This document shows, in pieces, positions 27,692 to 38,044 of a stretch of 38,044 bases of DNA. A model generated the notes under the pieces. The model saw only the letters and a program-made list of their open reading frames with translations. It did no database searches and was not told where the DNA came from. The position numbers were made by a program, and so were the translations under genes. Position 1 is the first letter of the stretch. Every line of letters begins with the position of its first letter. The stretch comes from an uncultured Pseudomonadota bacterium (lineage in GTDB: Bacteria; Myxococcota_A; UBA796; UBA9615), in contig CALAGR010000258.1 in NCBI GenBank assembly GCA_937891735.1, forward strand, positions 1 through 38,044, given 5' to 3'.

Positions 27692-28525
27692 TCAGGGCGC
27701 GCGCACCGATCCCAGGCGCTGGCCCAGCTTGACGTCCTGACCGGGCTGCACGGTCCAGGTCACGCTCCCCGCCGGCAGGAGCAGGATCACGGTGCTGCCC
27801 ATGCCGAAGCGCCCCAGCTCGCCGCAGCGAACGATCGGCAGGGGCTCGGCGAAGGTGTGCTCCTCGGCCGCGCCGCCGGTGTTCGTGACCGTGTCCGCGA
27901 ACACGACGGACATACGACCGACGCCGAACGCGCCCACCATCACCACCGGGATCTCGCCGATGTCGGTCTGCACGCGAACGACCATGCGCTCGTTGCGCGC
28001 GAACAGGTCGCGGATCCGGCGGGTGGCGCCCGGAAAGACCGGCCACAGCCCTCCGGGCCGGTACCGGTAGCCGAGCACCGCGCCCTCCCGGGGGCTGTGT
28101 ACGCGGTGGTAGTCCTTGGGAGCCAGGTACAGGACGATGTACTCGCACGCCGAGTAGCGCGTGTCCCCACCGAGCAGGGTCTGGACCGCGTAGTCCAGCT
28201 CCGGGCTCTGGGGCAGCCGTCCCTCCTCGGTGCGCCCCACCACGTAGACCTTCGCGTCCACCGGCGACACGAGGGCGTCGGCGGCTTCGTCGATGACGCG
28301 GGCCTCGGGCAGCAGGGGCCGGGTAAAGAACTCGCCGACCGTGCGGTAGTCGTCGATGCCCCCCACGCACTCGTGCAGGTTCACGCCGTAGTGGCGGACG
28401 TACCAGCGCAAGAACGCGCGATGCATCGCCGGAGGGAAGGCGATTCGGGTGGCTCGCCCCATCGTGCGGCTGACCAGCTTTCGCGGCAGCACGGACAGAA
28501 GCGAGATGATGAAGCCGTCCTTCAT
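27692..28525 (-). CDS. psd: Phosphatidylserine decarboxylase (pyruvoyl proenzyme)
   Basis: This membrane-associated enzyme converts phosphatidylserine to phosphatidylethanolamine after self-cleavage creates a pyruvoyl group. The 277-residue proenzyme is read from ATG 28525, preceded by GGAGGA; an in-frame GTG at 28546 would add seven residues. Asp90 (in SPVDAKVY), His143 (in DYHRVHSPREG) and Ser244 in FGMGSTVILLLP correspond to the self-processing triad. The cleavage site is Gly243-Ser244, MGST here against the usual LGST. The N-terminal hydrophobic stretch IISLLSVLP fits membrane association. The gene converges with lepB and is divergent from dnaJ. Phosphatidylserine synthase is not in the window. 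Confidence 0.93.
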   Translation of the reverse strand: MKDGFIISLLSVLPRKLVSRTMGRATRIAFPPAMHRAFLRWYVRHYGVNLHECVGGIDDYRTVGEFFTRPLLPEARVIDEAADALVSPVDAKVYVVGRTEEGRLPQSPELDYAVQTLLGGDTRYSACEYIVLYLAPKDYHRVHSPREGAVLGYRYRPGGLWPVFPGATRRIRDLFARNERMVVRVQTDIGEIPVVMVGAFGVGRMSVVFADTVTNTGGAAEEHTFAEPLPIVRCGELGRFGMGSTVILLLPAGSVTWTVQPGQDVKLGQRLGSVRAP

Positions 28526-28561
28526 GGGTCCTCCGAGGAGGCGCACGATACACGCGGCTCC

Positions 28562-28588
28562 TTGACACCAGCCGGGGAGGATTTAGTA
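28562..28588 (+). promoter_or_regulatory. dnaJ promoter candidate
   Basis: TTGACA at 28562-28567, preceded by C, is followed by 15 bp and TTAGTA at 28583-28588. This is 49 bp before the GTG start, in the 111 bp gap shared with divergent psd. A small leader hairpin (GCCCG/CGGGC, 28602-28616) follows it. The layout repeats that of groESL and dnaK. Confidence 0.6.
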
Positions 28589-28636
28589 GACCCGCGCCTC
28601 AGCCCGCTGTTCGGGCGCAACCTGGGAGCCCGGCCC

Positions 28637-29776
28637 GTGGCAGACAAGCGTGACTACTACGAGGTGCTAGGCGCCGACCGGACCGCGAACGCGGGGGAGC
28701 TCAAGAAGCTCTACCGCAAGCTGGCGCTCAAGTACCACCCGGATCGGAACCCGGGGGACAAGGCCGCCGAGTCGAAGTTCAAGGAGGCCGCCGAGGCGTA
28801 CGACGTCCTCTCCAACGACGACAAGAAGGCCCGCTACGACCGCTTCGGACACGCCGGCCTCCAGGGCGGCGCGGGCTTCGCGAACACCGAGGACATCTTC
28901 GGCGCGTTCGGCGACATGTTCGCGGACCTGTTCGGGTTCGGCGGCGCGGGGGGCGGCGGCGGACGGCGCGGCGGCGGGCGCAGCGGACCGCGTCAGGGCT
29001 CCGACGTGCGCTTCGACCTCGCCATCGAGTTCGAGGAGGCGGTCAAGGGCGCAACCAAGGAGGTCACGCTCCAGAGCAGCCAGGAGTGCGGCACCTGCGA
29101 CGGCACCGGCGGCAAGGCCGGCACGGAGCCCGTGGTGTGCACGACCTGCAGGGGCCGCGGCGAGGTGATCCAGCAGCAGGCGTTCCTGCAGGTGCGCACG
29201 ACCTGCCCGACCTGCCGCGGGGCGGGGCGGTCCTTCGCGGAGAAGTGCGCGGTCTGCACCGGCCGCGGGCGCATCGCCGCCGACCGCAAGCTGTCCGTCA
29301 ACGTCCCGGCGGGGGTCGACGACGGCATGCAGCTGCGGCTCGCCGGCGAGGGCGAGGGCGGCGTGCGCGGCGGACCTCCGGGCGACCTGTACGTGTTCCT
29401 CCGGGTCAAACCCCACGAGATCTTCGAGCGGCACGGCGACGACATCGCGTGCCGGGTGCCGGTGCCGTACGCAGTGGCCGCCCTCGGCGGGATGGTCACG
29501 GTGCCGACCCTGGACGGCCAGGAGGAGGTCAAGGTCAAGCCGGGCACCCAGCCCAACGAGCTGCTGCGCCTGCCCGGGCGAGGTGCGCCGAACGTGCGCA
29601 GCGGGCGCAAGGGCGACCAGATCCTGGCGGTGCAGATCCGCGTGCCCACCAAGCTCACCGAGCGGCAGCGCGAGCTGCTGGCGGAGCTTGCGGTCATCGA
29701 GGGCAACTCGATCCGCGAGGCCCAGACCAGCTCCTTCAAGAAGTTCTTCAGCAAGCTCACCGGCCACGACGAATGA
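28637..29776 (+). CDS. dnaJ: Chaperone protein DnaJ (Hsp40)
   Basis: This J-domain co-chaperone stimulates DnaK ATPase and delivers substrates. The 379-residue protein starts at GTG 28637 with GGGAG upstream. Residues 5-70 form the J domain with the HPD motif in KYHPDRNPGDK. A Gly-rich linker follows (GFGGAGGGGGRRGGG). Four CxxCxGxG zinc repeats come next: CGTCDGTG, CTTCRGRG, CPTCRGAG and CAVCTGRG. The C-terminal beta-sandwich domains follow, with GPPGDLYVFLRVKPHEIFER. All key elements are intact. It lies 13 bp upstream of the first gene of the Bat cluster, so read-through into that cluster is likely. The N-terminal start matches all relatives (ADKRDYYEVLG). Confidence 0.97.
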   Translation: MADKRDYYEVLGADRTANAGELKKLYRKLALKYHPDRNPGDKAAESKFKEAAEAYDVLSNDDKKARYDRFGHAGLQGGAGFANTEDIFGAFGDMFADLFGFGGAGGGGGRRGGGRSGPRQGSDVRFDLAIEFEEAVKGATKEVTLQSSQECGTCDGTGGKAGTEPVVCTTCRGRGEVIQQQAFLQVRTTCPTCRGAGRSFAEKCAVCTGRGRIAADRKLSVNVPAGVDDGMQLRLAGEGEGGVRGGPPGDLYVFLRVKPHEIFERHGDDIACRVPVPYAVAALGGMVTVPTLDGQEEVKVKPGTQPNELLRLPGRGAPNVRSGRKGDQILAVQIRVPTKLTERQRELLAELAVIEGNSIREAQTSSFKKFFSKLTGHDE

Positions 29777-29789
29777 CGCGGAGGGCGCG

Positions 29790-30566
29790 ATGAGGCCTGC
29801 TTGCCTCCTCGGCGCGGCCCTGCTCCTGCTGGCGTGCGCCGGGCCCGCCCTGGCCACCGACGCCCTCACGGCGCGCCTGCTGACCCGTGGCACGGCGGCG
29901 ACCGGGGCCGAGATCGAGGTCCAGGTGGAGGTGAGCTGGGCCGGACGCCCCGAGCGCGCGGCGCCCACCATCCCCACGATCACCGTGCCGGAGGGGGCCG
30001 GTCTGCGCCTCGGCCGCACCGGCAGCTCGTTTGACGGGAGCCGCAGCCGGTGGTGGACCAACAGCACCGTCACCCTGCCCGATCAGGGCGCGGGCCCCTG
30101 GTCCATCGGCCCCGCCGTCGTCACCGTCGCCCTGGCCGGTGGAGGCGAGCAGGTGGTCACCGCGCCCGCCAGGGTCCTGGGCAGGGCTCCCCGTCGGGGC
30201 CTCGTGGGGCAGGCGCTGGCCAGCGGGGTGGTCCTGGCGGCGGCCATCGCGGCGTTCCTGGCGATGTTCCGACGACTGCGCCCCGCGCCCGGGGATGCGC
30301 CCCTGCACGACCTCGTCGCCGCCGTGCAGACCGCCATGAGCGCCGACGACGCCGCGGGCGCGCTGGAGCTGGCCATCACCCTGCACGGCCGCCTCGCCGA
30401 ACACCGCGTGGCGAGGGACTACCTTCCGCCCCTGCAGGGTTTGACCGAGCGTCGCGAGGCGACCCGGTTCGGGGGGGAGGACGCGTCCATGCGCACCCTG
30501 ACCCCCCTCGTTGGGCCGCTGCTCGTGATCGCCGGCGCCTTGTTGGACCCCGAGGCCCCCCGCTGA
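29790..30566 (+). CDS. BatD-like membrane-anchored protein (unnamed)
   Basis: This 258-residue exported protein starts at ATG 29790 with GGAGGG four bases before it. Residues 1-24 are a signal; LLAC at residues 13-16 could be a lipobox, or type I cleavage could follow ALA-TD. Residues about 25-130 form a beta-rich domain resembling the BatD 'oxygen tolerance' repeat (VQVEVSWAGRPERAAPTIPT, VPEGAGLRLGRTGSSF). A membrane helix (about 137-160, GLVGQALASGVVLAAAIAAF) leads to a basic, helical cytoplasmic tail. It is much shorter than BatD itself. It is the first gene of the cluster after dnaJ and precedes moxR by 32 bp. Assignment as a truncated BatD relative rests on position and pattern and should be treated as tentative. 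Confidence 0.6.
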   Translation: MRPACLLGAALLLLACAGPALATDALTARLLTRGTAATGAEIEVQVEVSWAGRPERAAPTIPTITVPEGAGLRLGRTGSSFDGSRSRWWTNSTVTLPDQGAGPWSIGPAVVTVALAGGGEQVVTAPARVLGRAPRRGLVGQALASGVVLAAAIAAFLAMFRRLRPAPGDAPLHDLVAAVQTAMSADDAAGALELAITLHGRLAEHRVARDYLPPLQGLTERREATRFGGEDASMRTLTPLVGPLLVIAGALLDPEAPR

Positions 30567-30598
30567 GAGACTTCGCCCCGCACGGAGGACGGACAGGA

Positions 30599-31600
<1,002 letters not shown>

Positions 31601-31607
31601 GGGTCCC

Positions 31608-32686
<1,079 letters not shown>

Positions 32687-32690
<4 letters not shown>

Positions 32691-33628
32691 TTCGCGGGCT
32701 GCTGATCCTGCTGCTGCTCGGCCTGGTCGGGTGCGGCACCCCCGAGCCCGAGTGGAACGGAGCCGGCGCCGACGCGGTGGTGACCGTGCGGGCGTGGGTG
32801 GATCGCGCGGACGTGGTGCCCGGCAAGGCGTTCTGGCTCACCGTCGAGGTGGACCAGGCGGTGGACGCCACCTTCGAGCTGCCGGATCCGGGGGCCAACA
32901 TCCAGGGCCTGACGATCCTCGAGGTCGAGTCCCCTGCCCCGGAGCAGGCGGGGAACCGGCTGCTCGTGCGCCAGCGGCTCCGGCTCAAGGCCCCCGTCGC
33001 CGGCACCTTCCTGATCCCCGGGGTGGAGGGCACGTGGCGGCGCGGCGACGACGTCGGCACGGCGGGCTCGGGGCCGATCCTCATCACCGCCCAACGCACG
33101 CCGAGCGCCGCGGACGGCACCGACGACGCGCTGCGCGACCTCAAGCCCGTGGCCCCCCCGGACGCCAACCCCGCTCCCCTCATCGCCGGGGGCATCGGCC
33201 TGCTCGTGCTGCTCGCCCTGGTGGCAGGCGGCGTGTTCGCCTGGCGCCGTCGCGCCGTCCCAGAGCCGACGCCTCCGACCGCCTGGGAGGTGGCCCTGGG
33301 AGCGGTGGCGAGCCTGGAGCGCTCGGGCCTGCTGACCGCCACCGATCAGGGCCCCGCGGCCTACGAGGTCAGCGCGATCCTGCGGCGGTACGTGGAGGCG
33401 CGGTTCGGCGTGCGGGCGTGGCGCATGACCACCGGCGAGGTGCTGCGGGCCTTGCCCCGGGAGATCGCCAGCCAGATCAAGCTCGAGCAGGCGGTGCGCG
33501 AGGTCCTGGAGGCCTCCGACCGGGTCAAGTTCGCCCGGGAGCCGATGAGCCCGGCCGAGATGGCCGGCTGGCTCGCGTCGATCCGCATGCTGGTGGGCGC
33601 GACCACCCCGCGGCCGGAGGCCCCATGA
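32687..33628 (+). CDS. Lipoprotein with BatD-like domain and DUF4381-like tail
   Basis: This 313-residue protein starts at ATG 32687 in an ATGA overlap with the DUF58 gene. The lipobox LVGC places the lipidated Cys at residue 16. Residues about 28-135 are a beta-rich domain with the BatD pattern (VDRADVVPGKAFWLTVEVDQ, ILEVESPAPEQAG). A membrane helix at about 163-187 (PLIAGGIGLLVLLALVAGGV) is followed by a helical cytoplasmic domain. That domain, with AAYEVSAILRRYVEARFGVR and MTTGEVLRAL, resembles DUF4381, which usually sits beside VWA genes. Having both a lipid anchor and a transmembrane helix is uncommon. The next gene, batA, again overlaps by ATGA. I do not recognise a more specific name. 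Confidence 0.7.
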
Positions 33629-34623
33629 ACGCCTGGAACGCCTGGCGATTCGCGGATCCGGCCTTCTTCGGGCTGGTGATCCTGCTGGCCCCGGTGGTCT
33701 ACGCCGCCCTCGTGGGGCGCGGCCAGGACCGCCTGCGGTTCAGCTCGCTGGCGCTGGTGCGCGAGGCCCGCGGCGGCCGCCCGAGCGCCCTGCGCAGCAT
33801 CCCGGTGGTGCTGCGGGTGCTGGCGATGTTCCTGCTCGTGGTGGCCGCGGCGCGCCCCCAGGGCGGCTCCATGCAGCAGGACGTGACCAGCGAAGGCGTG
33901 GACATCGCGCTCGTCATCGACACCTCCGAGTCCATGCGGGCGATGGACTTCAACCTCGGCAAGGCCCCCGCGACGCGCCTGCAGGTGGTCAAGAAGGTGG
34001 TCGAGGACTTCATCGACCGGCGGGTCAACGACCGCATCGGGCTCGTGGTGTTCGGCGAGGAGGCCTTCATCCAGTGCCCGCACACCACCGACTACAGCGT
34101 GCTCAAGCAGACGCTGGGCTCGGTGCGGCGCGGCATGGCGGGGGGCAACACCGCCATCGGCAACGCCCTGGGGGTGGCCGTGCGCAGCCTCAAGGAGCTG
34201 CCCGGCAAGAGCCACATCGTGGTGCTGCTGACGGACGGGGAGAACACCACGGGCATCCTGGACCCCATGAAGGCCGCCCGCGCCGCCGCCACCTACGGCA
34301 TCAAGGTCTACACAATCGGCGTGGGCAGCACGGGGCAGGCCGGGTTCCAGACCCCGGTGGGCATCGAATACCAGGAGGTGAGCCTGGACGAAGGCACCCT
34401 CAAGGGCATCGCCGAGGCCACGGGGGGGCGCTATTTCCGGGCCGTGGACACCGAGGGGCTCGAGCGCATCTACGCCCTCATCGATGACCTGGAGAAGACC
34501 AAGGTCGAGGTGCGGGAGTACACCGAGTACGAGGAGCTGTTCCCCTTCCTGCTGCTGCCGGCGCTCTTCCTGCTGGTGCTCGACGTGCTGCTGCGGGCGA
34601 CGTGGCTGAGGACCCTGCCCTGA
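33625..34623 (+). CDS. batA: BatA-type VWA-domain membrane protein
   Basis: This 332-residue membrane protein starts at ATG 33625. There are two N-terminal helices (PAFFGLVILLAPVVYAALV and IPVVLRVLAMFLLVVAAARP) and one C-terminal helix (FPFLLLPALFLLVLDVLL), with a VWA domain between. The MIDAS motif DTSES gives Asp99, Ser101 and Ser103; TDGEN supplies the later Asp. In Bacteroides and Leptospira relatives, Bat proteins are tied to oxygen or stress tolerance. Its stop overlaps the start of the BatB-like gene by one base (TGATG). Adjacent moxR and DUF58 genes fit a MoxR-activated complex. Confidence 0.9.
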   Translation: MNAWNAWRFADPAFFGLVILLAPVVYAALVGRGQDRLRFSSLALVREARGGRPSALRSIPVVLRVLAMFLLVVAAARPQGGSMQQDVTSEGVDIALVIDTSESMRAMDFNLGKAPATRLQVVKKVVEDFIDRRVNDRIGLVVFGEEAFIQCPHTTDYSVLKQTLGSVRRGMAGGNTAIGNALGVAVRSLKELPGKSHIVVLLTDGENTTGILDPMKAARAAATYGIKVYTIGVGSTGQAGFQTPVGIEYQEVSLDEGTLKGIAEATGGRYFRAVDTEGLERIYALIDDLEKTKVEVREYTEYEELFPFLLLPALFLLVLDVLLRATWLRTLP

Positions 34624-36605
34624 TGCACTTCTCCGACCCCGAGATGCTGTGGCTGCTGTGGCTGGTGCTGCCCCTGGGCCTGCTGCTGCGTCTGGCGGCG
34701 CTGCGCAAGACCGCGGCGCTGCACCGCTTCGCCGATCCCGAGCTGCTGGACGGCCTGCGGCCCCCCCGCTCCGCGGGGCGCATGGCGCTGCGCAGGATCC
34801 TGCTGATCGGCGGGCTGGTGGGCATCATCGCCGCCCTCGCGGGGCCTCGGTGGGGCTTCCAGTGGGAGGACGTGGAGCGTCGAGGCGTGGATCTGGTGGT
34901 GGCCCTGGACCTGTCGAAGTCGATGCTCGCGGAGGACGCGAAGCCGGACCGGCTCACCGCCGCGAAGCGTGAGATCCGGGACCTGATCGAGCTGCTCAAG
35001 GGGGACCGGGTGGCGCTGGTGGCCTTCGCCGGCACCGCCTTCATCCAGTGCCCCCTCACGCTGGACTACCACGCCTTCGAGCTGTTCCTGGACCAGATGG
35101 ACCCGGACTGGGTGCCGGTGGGCGGCACGGATCTGGCCGGCGCGGTGCGGGCGTCCATCGAGGCGTTCCCCACCAACGAGCGCAGCGGGCGCGCGGTCCT
35201 GCTCATCACCGACGGCGAAGACCACAGCGGGCAGCTGCGGACCGCCGCCGAGGACGCGCGCAAGGCCGGCGTGCACGTGTTCGTGGTTGGCATGGGAGAT
35301 CCCGCGGGGGCCCCCATCCCCGACGGCGACGGCGGCTTCGTCAAGGACCGGGGAAAGGTCGTGCTGAGCCGGCTGGACGAAGCGGGCCTCAAGGAGCTCA
35401 CCCTGACCACCGAGGGCACCTACGTGCGGTCGGTGGCCGGCGATCTGGATCTGCGCCGCATCTACCTCGAGGACATCAAGGGCACGCTGGAGGCCCGGGC
35501 CCTGGCGTCGTCGCGGCAGCGGCGGTGGGAGGAGCGCTTCCAGTGGGCGCTGCTGCCGGCGCTGCTCCTGCTGGTGCTCGAGGGGCTGACCGGCTCGCCC
35601 CGGCCGCGGGAGGCGCGCCGCGCCAGATCAGCCCTCGCCGCGTCGGCCCTCGCGGGGCTCGCCCTCGCGCTGAGCCCGACCCCGGCCCTGGCCTGGTCCC
35701 TGTTCGGCTCGGACGATCCCGTGCGGCTGGGGCACGACGCCTTCGAATCCGAGGACTTCGCCCGGGCCCTGGAGCTCTGGACCCAGGCCCAGGTGGACGA
35801 TCCGTCCGACCGGCGGCTGGACTACAACATCGGCCAGGCGCTGTACCGGCTCGAGCGATACCCCGAGGCCGAGCAGGCCTTCCTCGCCGCCACCGCCACC
35901 GACGTGACGACCCTGGCCGCCGACGCGTACTACGGCGCGGGGAACGCCGCCTTCCAGCAGGGGCGCTACCTCGACGCCATCGCCGACTACGAGAAGGCCG
36001 ACACGCTGCGGCCGGACGACGAGGACGGCGACCACAACGCCGAACTGGCGCGGCGGCGCTACGACGAGCTCATGGAGCAGGCCGAAAAGCAGCAGCAGGA
36101 GCAGGAGGAGCAGCAGCCCCCCGAGGAGCAGGACGCCGAGTCCGACGAGCAGGAGCAGGGGGAGGAAGGCGAGCAGGGCGAGGAGCAGCAGCAACAGCAG
36201 GAGCAGCAGCAGGGCCAGGCCGGCCAGCAGCAGGAGCAGGACGGCGAGTCCGACAGCGACGGCGAGAAGAAGGACTCGGAGGAGCCCCAGGACGAGGGCC
36301 AGGGCCAGCAGGAGCAGGACCAGCAGGACCAGCAGGAGCAGACCGGCGGCGCCGCCGAGGCCGCCGACGTGGACCGCAGCGCCCAGCCCGACGAGAGCGA
36401 CAGCCAGCCCGAGGGGGCCGTATCCTCCAACACCGAGGAGGCCGAGCAGGACGACCGCCCCGCCTCGGTCATCGAGGGCGCGCTGACCGAAGAGCAGGCC
36501 GAGGAACTGCTCAAGGCCCTCAAGGCCGACGAGCAGAGTCGACGCAAGCAGCGCACGGAGCGGGAAGCGAAGCGCGGGCGGGACGCCGCGGGGAAGGACT
36601 GGTGA
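34623..36605 (+). CDS. BatB-BatC fusion: VWA domain, TPR repeats, Q/E-rich tail
   Basis: This 660-residue protein starts at ATG 34623. Residues 1-320 are BatB-like: two N-terminal helices, a VWA domain with MIDAS DLSKS (Asp96, Ser98, Ser100) and TDGED, and a C-terminal helix (WALLPALLLLVLEGLTG). Residues about 335-357 form a stretch like a signal peptide (basic start, hydrophobic ALAASALAGLALAL, AxA-like end PALA). This suggests that the gene arose from fusion of batB with a formerly exported batC. TPR repeats follow (FESEDFARALELWTQAQ, NIGQALYRLERYPEAEQAF, GNAAFQQGRYLDAIADYEKA), then a Gln/Glu tract (about 484-573) and an acidic, then basic tail. In most genomes BatB and BatC are separate. 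Its stop overlaps the batD start (GTGA). Confidence 0.85.
   Translation: MHFSDPEMLWLLWLVLPLGLLLRLAALRKTAALHRFADPELLDGLRPPRSAGRMALRRILLIGGLVGIIAALAGPRWGFQWEDVERRGVDLVVALDLSKSMLAEDAKPDRLTAAKREIRDLIELLKGDRVALVAFAGTAFIQCPLTLDYHAFELFLDQMDPDWVPVGGTDLAGAVRASIEAFPTNERSGRAVLLITDGEDHSGQLRTAAEDARKAGVHVFVVGMGDPAGAPIPDGDGGFVKDRGKVVLSRLDEAGLKELTLTTEGTYVRSVAGDLDLRRIYLEDIKGTLEARALASSRQRRWEERFQWALLPALLLLVLEGLTGSPRPREARRARSALAASALAGLALALSPTPALAWSLFGSDDPVRLGHDAFESEDFARALELWTQAQVDDPSDRRLDYNIGQALYRLERYPEAEQAFLAATATDVTTLAADAYYGAGNAAFQQGRYLDAIADYEKADTLRPDDEDGDHNAELARRRYDELMEQAEKQQQEQEEQQPPEEQDAESDEQEQGEEGEQGEEQQQQQEQQQGQAGQQQEQDGESDSDGEKKDSEEPQDEGQGQQEQDQQDQQEQTGGAAEAADVDRSAQPDESDSQPEGAVSSNTEEAEQDDRPASVIEGALTEEQAEELLKALKADEQSRRKQRTEREAKRGRDAAGKDW
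36072..36341 (+). repeat. Gln/Glu-rich low-complexity CAG/GAG tract in the BatC half
   Basis: About 90 codons (residues 484-573) are mostly CAG and GAG, with runs such as QQQEQEEQQ and QQQQQEQQQGQ, broken by Asp, Gly and Ser. The tract is in frame and uninterrupted by stops. Such repeats are prone to slippage and probably form a disordered, highly charged linker after the TPR repeats. Confidence 0.9.
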
Positions 36606-38044
36606 GGGTGAACAGCTGCCTGAGGCTCGCGACCATGCTGGTCGTGCTGCTGCTCCCGTCCCTGGCGGTGGCGCAGCAGGCGGCGGTGTCGCTCGTCATC
36701 GACCGGCCGATCATCGCCCTGGGAGGCAAGGCCTCCGTGCGCCTCGTGATCCAGAACGCCGGGAACGTGTCGGGCAGCCCGCGCTTCCCGCGCACCGACG
36801 GCTTCGCCCTCGCGGGCGGCGGAAGCTCCAGCTCCTTCTCCATGGAGCGGGGCTCGGTGAGCCAGTCGGTCACCTTCCTGTACGAGCTCACCGGCCGGAC
36901 CGTGGGGGACTGGGAGCTCGGGCCCGCCGAGGTCACCCTGGGCGGCAAGACCGTGCTCTCCAACACGATGCAGATCAAGGTGATCAAGAGCGCTCCGCGG
37001 TCCGACGGGGCCGCCGCCGCCACCCCTCCCGCCGGCGCGCAGCACTACGCGAGCGCCAAGGTCAGCGACAACCGCCCGTACGTGGGCGAGTCGCTGACCT
37101 GGACGCTGGAGGTGGGCAGCACGTCCCAGATCCGCAAGCCGGGCATCACGGCGCTGCCCGACTTCGGGAACCTGTCGTCCGAGCCTGGGATCGATCCCCA
37201 GTGGGAGACCGAGACGGTCATCCGGGACGGCCGCAGGGTCGAGGTCTGGCGGGCGGGGCTGCCGCTGTTCGCCCTGGAGCCGGGAGCTACGCAGGTCGCG
37301 CCGGCGAAGGTCGTGCTACCCGAGGTGCTGCGGGGCAGCGGCATGTTCGCCCGGGTGCGGGACGTGCCCCTGGACACCAGCTCCGTCCAGGTGAACGTGC
37401 GCCCCCTGCCCGAGGGCCGGCCGTCGAGCTTCAGCGGCGCCGTGGGCCAGTTCCGGCTGCGCGCGACGCTGGGCGGCGCCACCGTGGCCACGGGCGAGAC
37501 CGTCACCCTGACGCTGCAGCTCGACGGGGTGGGCGCGCTCCGGGCCCCGGAGATCCACGTCGCGCTGCCGGACTCGGTCAAGGTCTATGACGAGGAGCCC
37601 GACGTGCAGGTGGCCCTGGTGGGGGACGAGGTGCACAGCCGGGCGATCTTCCGAAAGGCGCTGGTGCCGCTGGCCCCCGGGCGCGTCCTGATCCCGCCCA
37701 TCGCGTTCTCGTTCTTCAACCCCGACAAGGGCCAGTACGAAGACGCTCGCAGCCAGCCGCTGGCGCTGACGGTGACGGGAGCGGCGGTCGCCGAGCCCGC
37801 GGTGGCCCGAAGCGAAGGCATCGCCCACAGCAAGGAGCAGGTCGAGATCCTGGCCTCCGACATCCTGCCGCTGCGCACCGGGGAGCGGCTCCTGGGGGAC
37901 GCGCGGCTGCGGCTCGCCAGCCCCGTGGTGCTGGGGCTGCTGATCGTGCCGCTGCTCGGCCTCGGCGGTCTGCTGGGGTTGCGGGCGCGGCGCCAGCACG
38001 CTCACACCGACCGGGGGCAGCGGGCGGCGCGGGGCAAGGAGGCG
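36602..38044 (+). CDS. batD: BatD (oxygen-tolerance) protein, partial at right edge
   Basis: The frame opens with GTG at 36602, overlapping the previous stop as GTGA, and runs 481 codons to the window edge without a stop. Residues 1-24 are a signal peptide cleaved at AVA-QQ. The large periplasmic region is beta-rich, with two or more BatD repeats: RPIIALGGKASVRLVIQNAG, DNRPYVGESLTWTLEV and GETVTLTLQLDG. QAAVSLVIDRPII is the typical BatD opening ('xxVxaxVDRxxv' pattern). A membrane helix near residues 437-463 (PVVLGLLIVPLLGLGGLLGL) is followed by a basic segment that is cut off. BatD is the expected partner of BatA and BatB. A further GTG at 36608 could serve as start, with little change. Confidence 0.88.
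   Translation, partial: MRVNSCLRLATMLVVLLLPSLAVAQQAAVSLVIDRPIIALGGKASVRLVIQNAGNVSGSPRFPRTDGFALAGGGSSSSFSMERGSVSQSVTFLYELTGRTVGDWELGPAEVTLGGKTVLSNTMQIKVIKSAPRSDGAAAATPPAGAQHYASAKVSDNRPYVGESLTWTLEVGSTSQIRKPGITALPDFGNLSSEPGIDPQWETETVIRDGRRVEVWRAGLPLFALEPGATQVAPAKVVLPEVLRGSGMFARVRDVPLDTSSVQVNVRPLPEGRPSSFSGAVGQFRLRATLGGATVATGETVTLTLQLDGVGALRAPEIHVALPDSVKVYDEEPDVQVALVGDEVHSRAIFRKALVPLAPGRVLIPPIAFSFFNPDKGQYEDARSQPLALTVTGAAVAEPAVARSEGIAHSKEQVEILASDILPLRTGERLLGDARLRLASPVVLGLLIVPLLGLGGLLGLRARRQHAHTDRGQRAARGKEA

Noticed and set aside
36072..36341. CAG/GAG repeats as CRISPR or mobile repeat
   Set aside because: The repeat unit is irregular, in frame and codes for Gln/Glu in a TPR protein; there are no spacers.

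Overview
The window is about 70% GC and densely coded. Few gaps exceed 100 bp, and the longest is the 292 bp groES/dnaK divergence. The gene content suggests a Gram-negative bacterium of the Myxococcota or a neighbouring 'deltaproteobacterial' lineage. The reasons are a complete downstream mevalonate pathway with a type 2 IPP isomerase, a lipoprotein with an AgmX/PglI-type C-terminal domain (a family typical of myxobacteria), a PPC-repeat lipoprotein, lipoprotein maturation enzymes (lgt, lnt), a GroEL without the GGM tail, and a BatA/B/C/D aerotolerance operon. This is inference from gene content; no rRNA or other phylogenetic RNA marker is present.

Layout. 1-2327: a non-hydrolysing UDP-GlcNAc 2-epimerase (cut by the left edge), divergent from a sugar-nucleotidyltransferase. 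2335-6727: a degenerate receiver-GAF protein, divergent from an acyl-CoA synthetase followed by a MATE exporter. 6728-13903 (minus): one tightly overlapping operon, lnt - IPP isomerase - HMG-CoA reductase - phosphomevalonate kinase - mevalonate diphosphate decarboxylase - mevalonate kinase. HMG-CoA synthase is not in it. 14009-19266: an alpha/beta hydrolase, a DUF2225-like zinc/TPR protein, biotin synthase, and a large lipoprotein with a probable papain-fold peptidase domain and two PPC domains. 19354-22434: AgmX-like lipoprotein and uridine kinase (minus), a ribosome hibernation factor (plus) and Lgt (minus). 22568-29776: the chaperone block: groESL divergent from dnaK, then lepB, psd (minus) and dnaJ. 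29790-38044: a BatD-like protein, MoxR ATPase, DUF58 protein, a BatD/DUF4381-like lipoprotein, BatA, a BatB-BatC fusion and BatD (cut by the right edge), nearly all start-stop overlapped.

How it fits together. The mevalonate operon makes IPP and DMAPP for quinones and lipid carriers. Its first gene, lnt, and the nearby lgt act on lipoproteins, several of which are encoded here. The chaperone genes groESL, dnaK and dnaJ all carry the same promoter-like layout (CTTGACA, 15 bp, TTA[G/C]), and I saw exact TTGACA nowhere else in the window. dnaJ leads directly into the Bat operon, so protein quality control and the MoxR/VWA envelope-stress module may be co-transcribed.

The points I consider most worth checking are: the shared chaperone promoter and its 10-bp inverted repeat; a roughly 98-residue domain of unknown origin fused to the front of the IPP isomerase; the BatB-BatC fusion with a buried signal-peptide-like segment; and the papain-fold/PPC lipoprotein. 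I found no mobile elements, CRISPR arrays, tRNA or rRNA genes, and no recognisable defence system. A new system is therefore not obvious here; the novelty lies in domain fusions and gene organisation.
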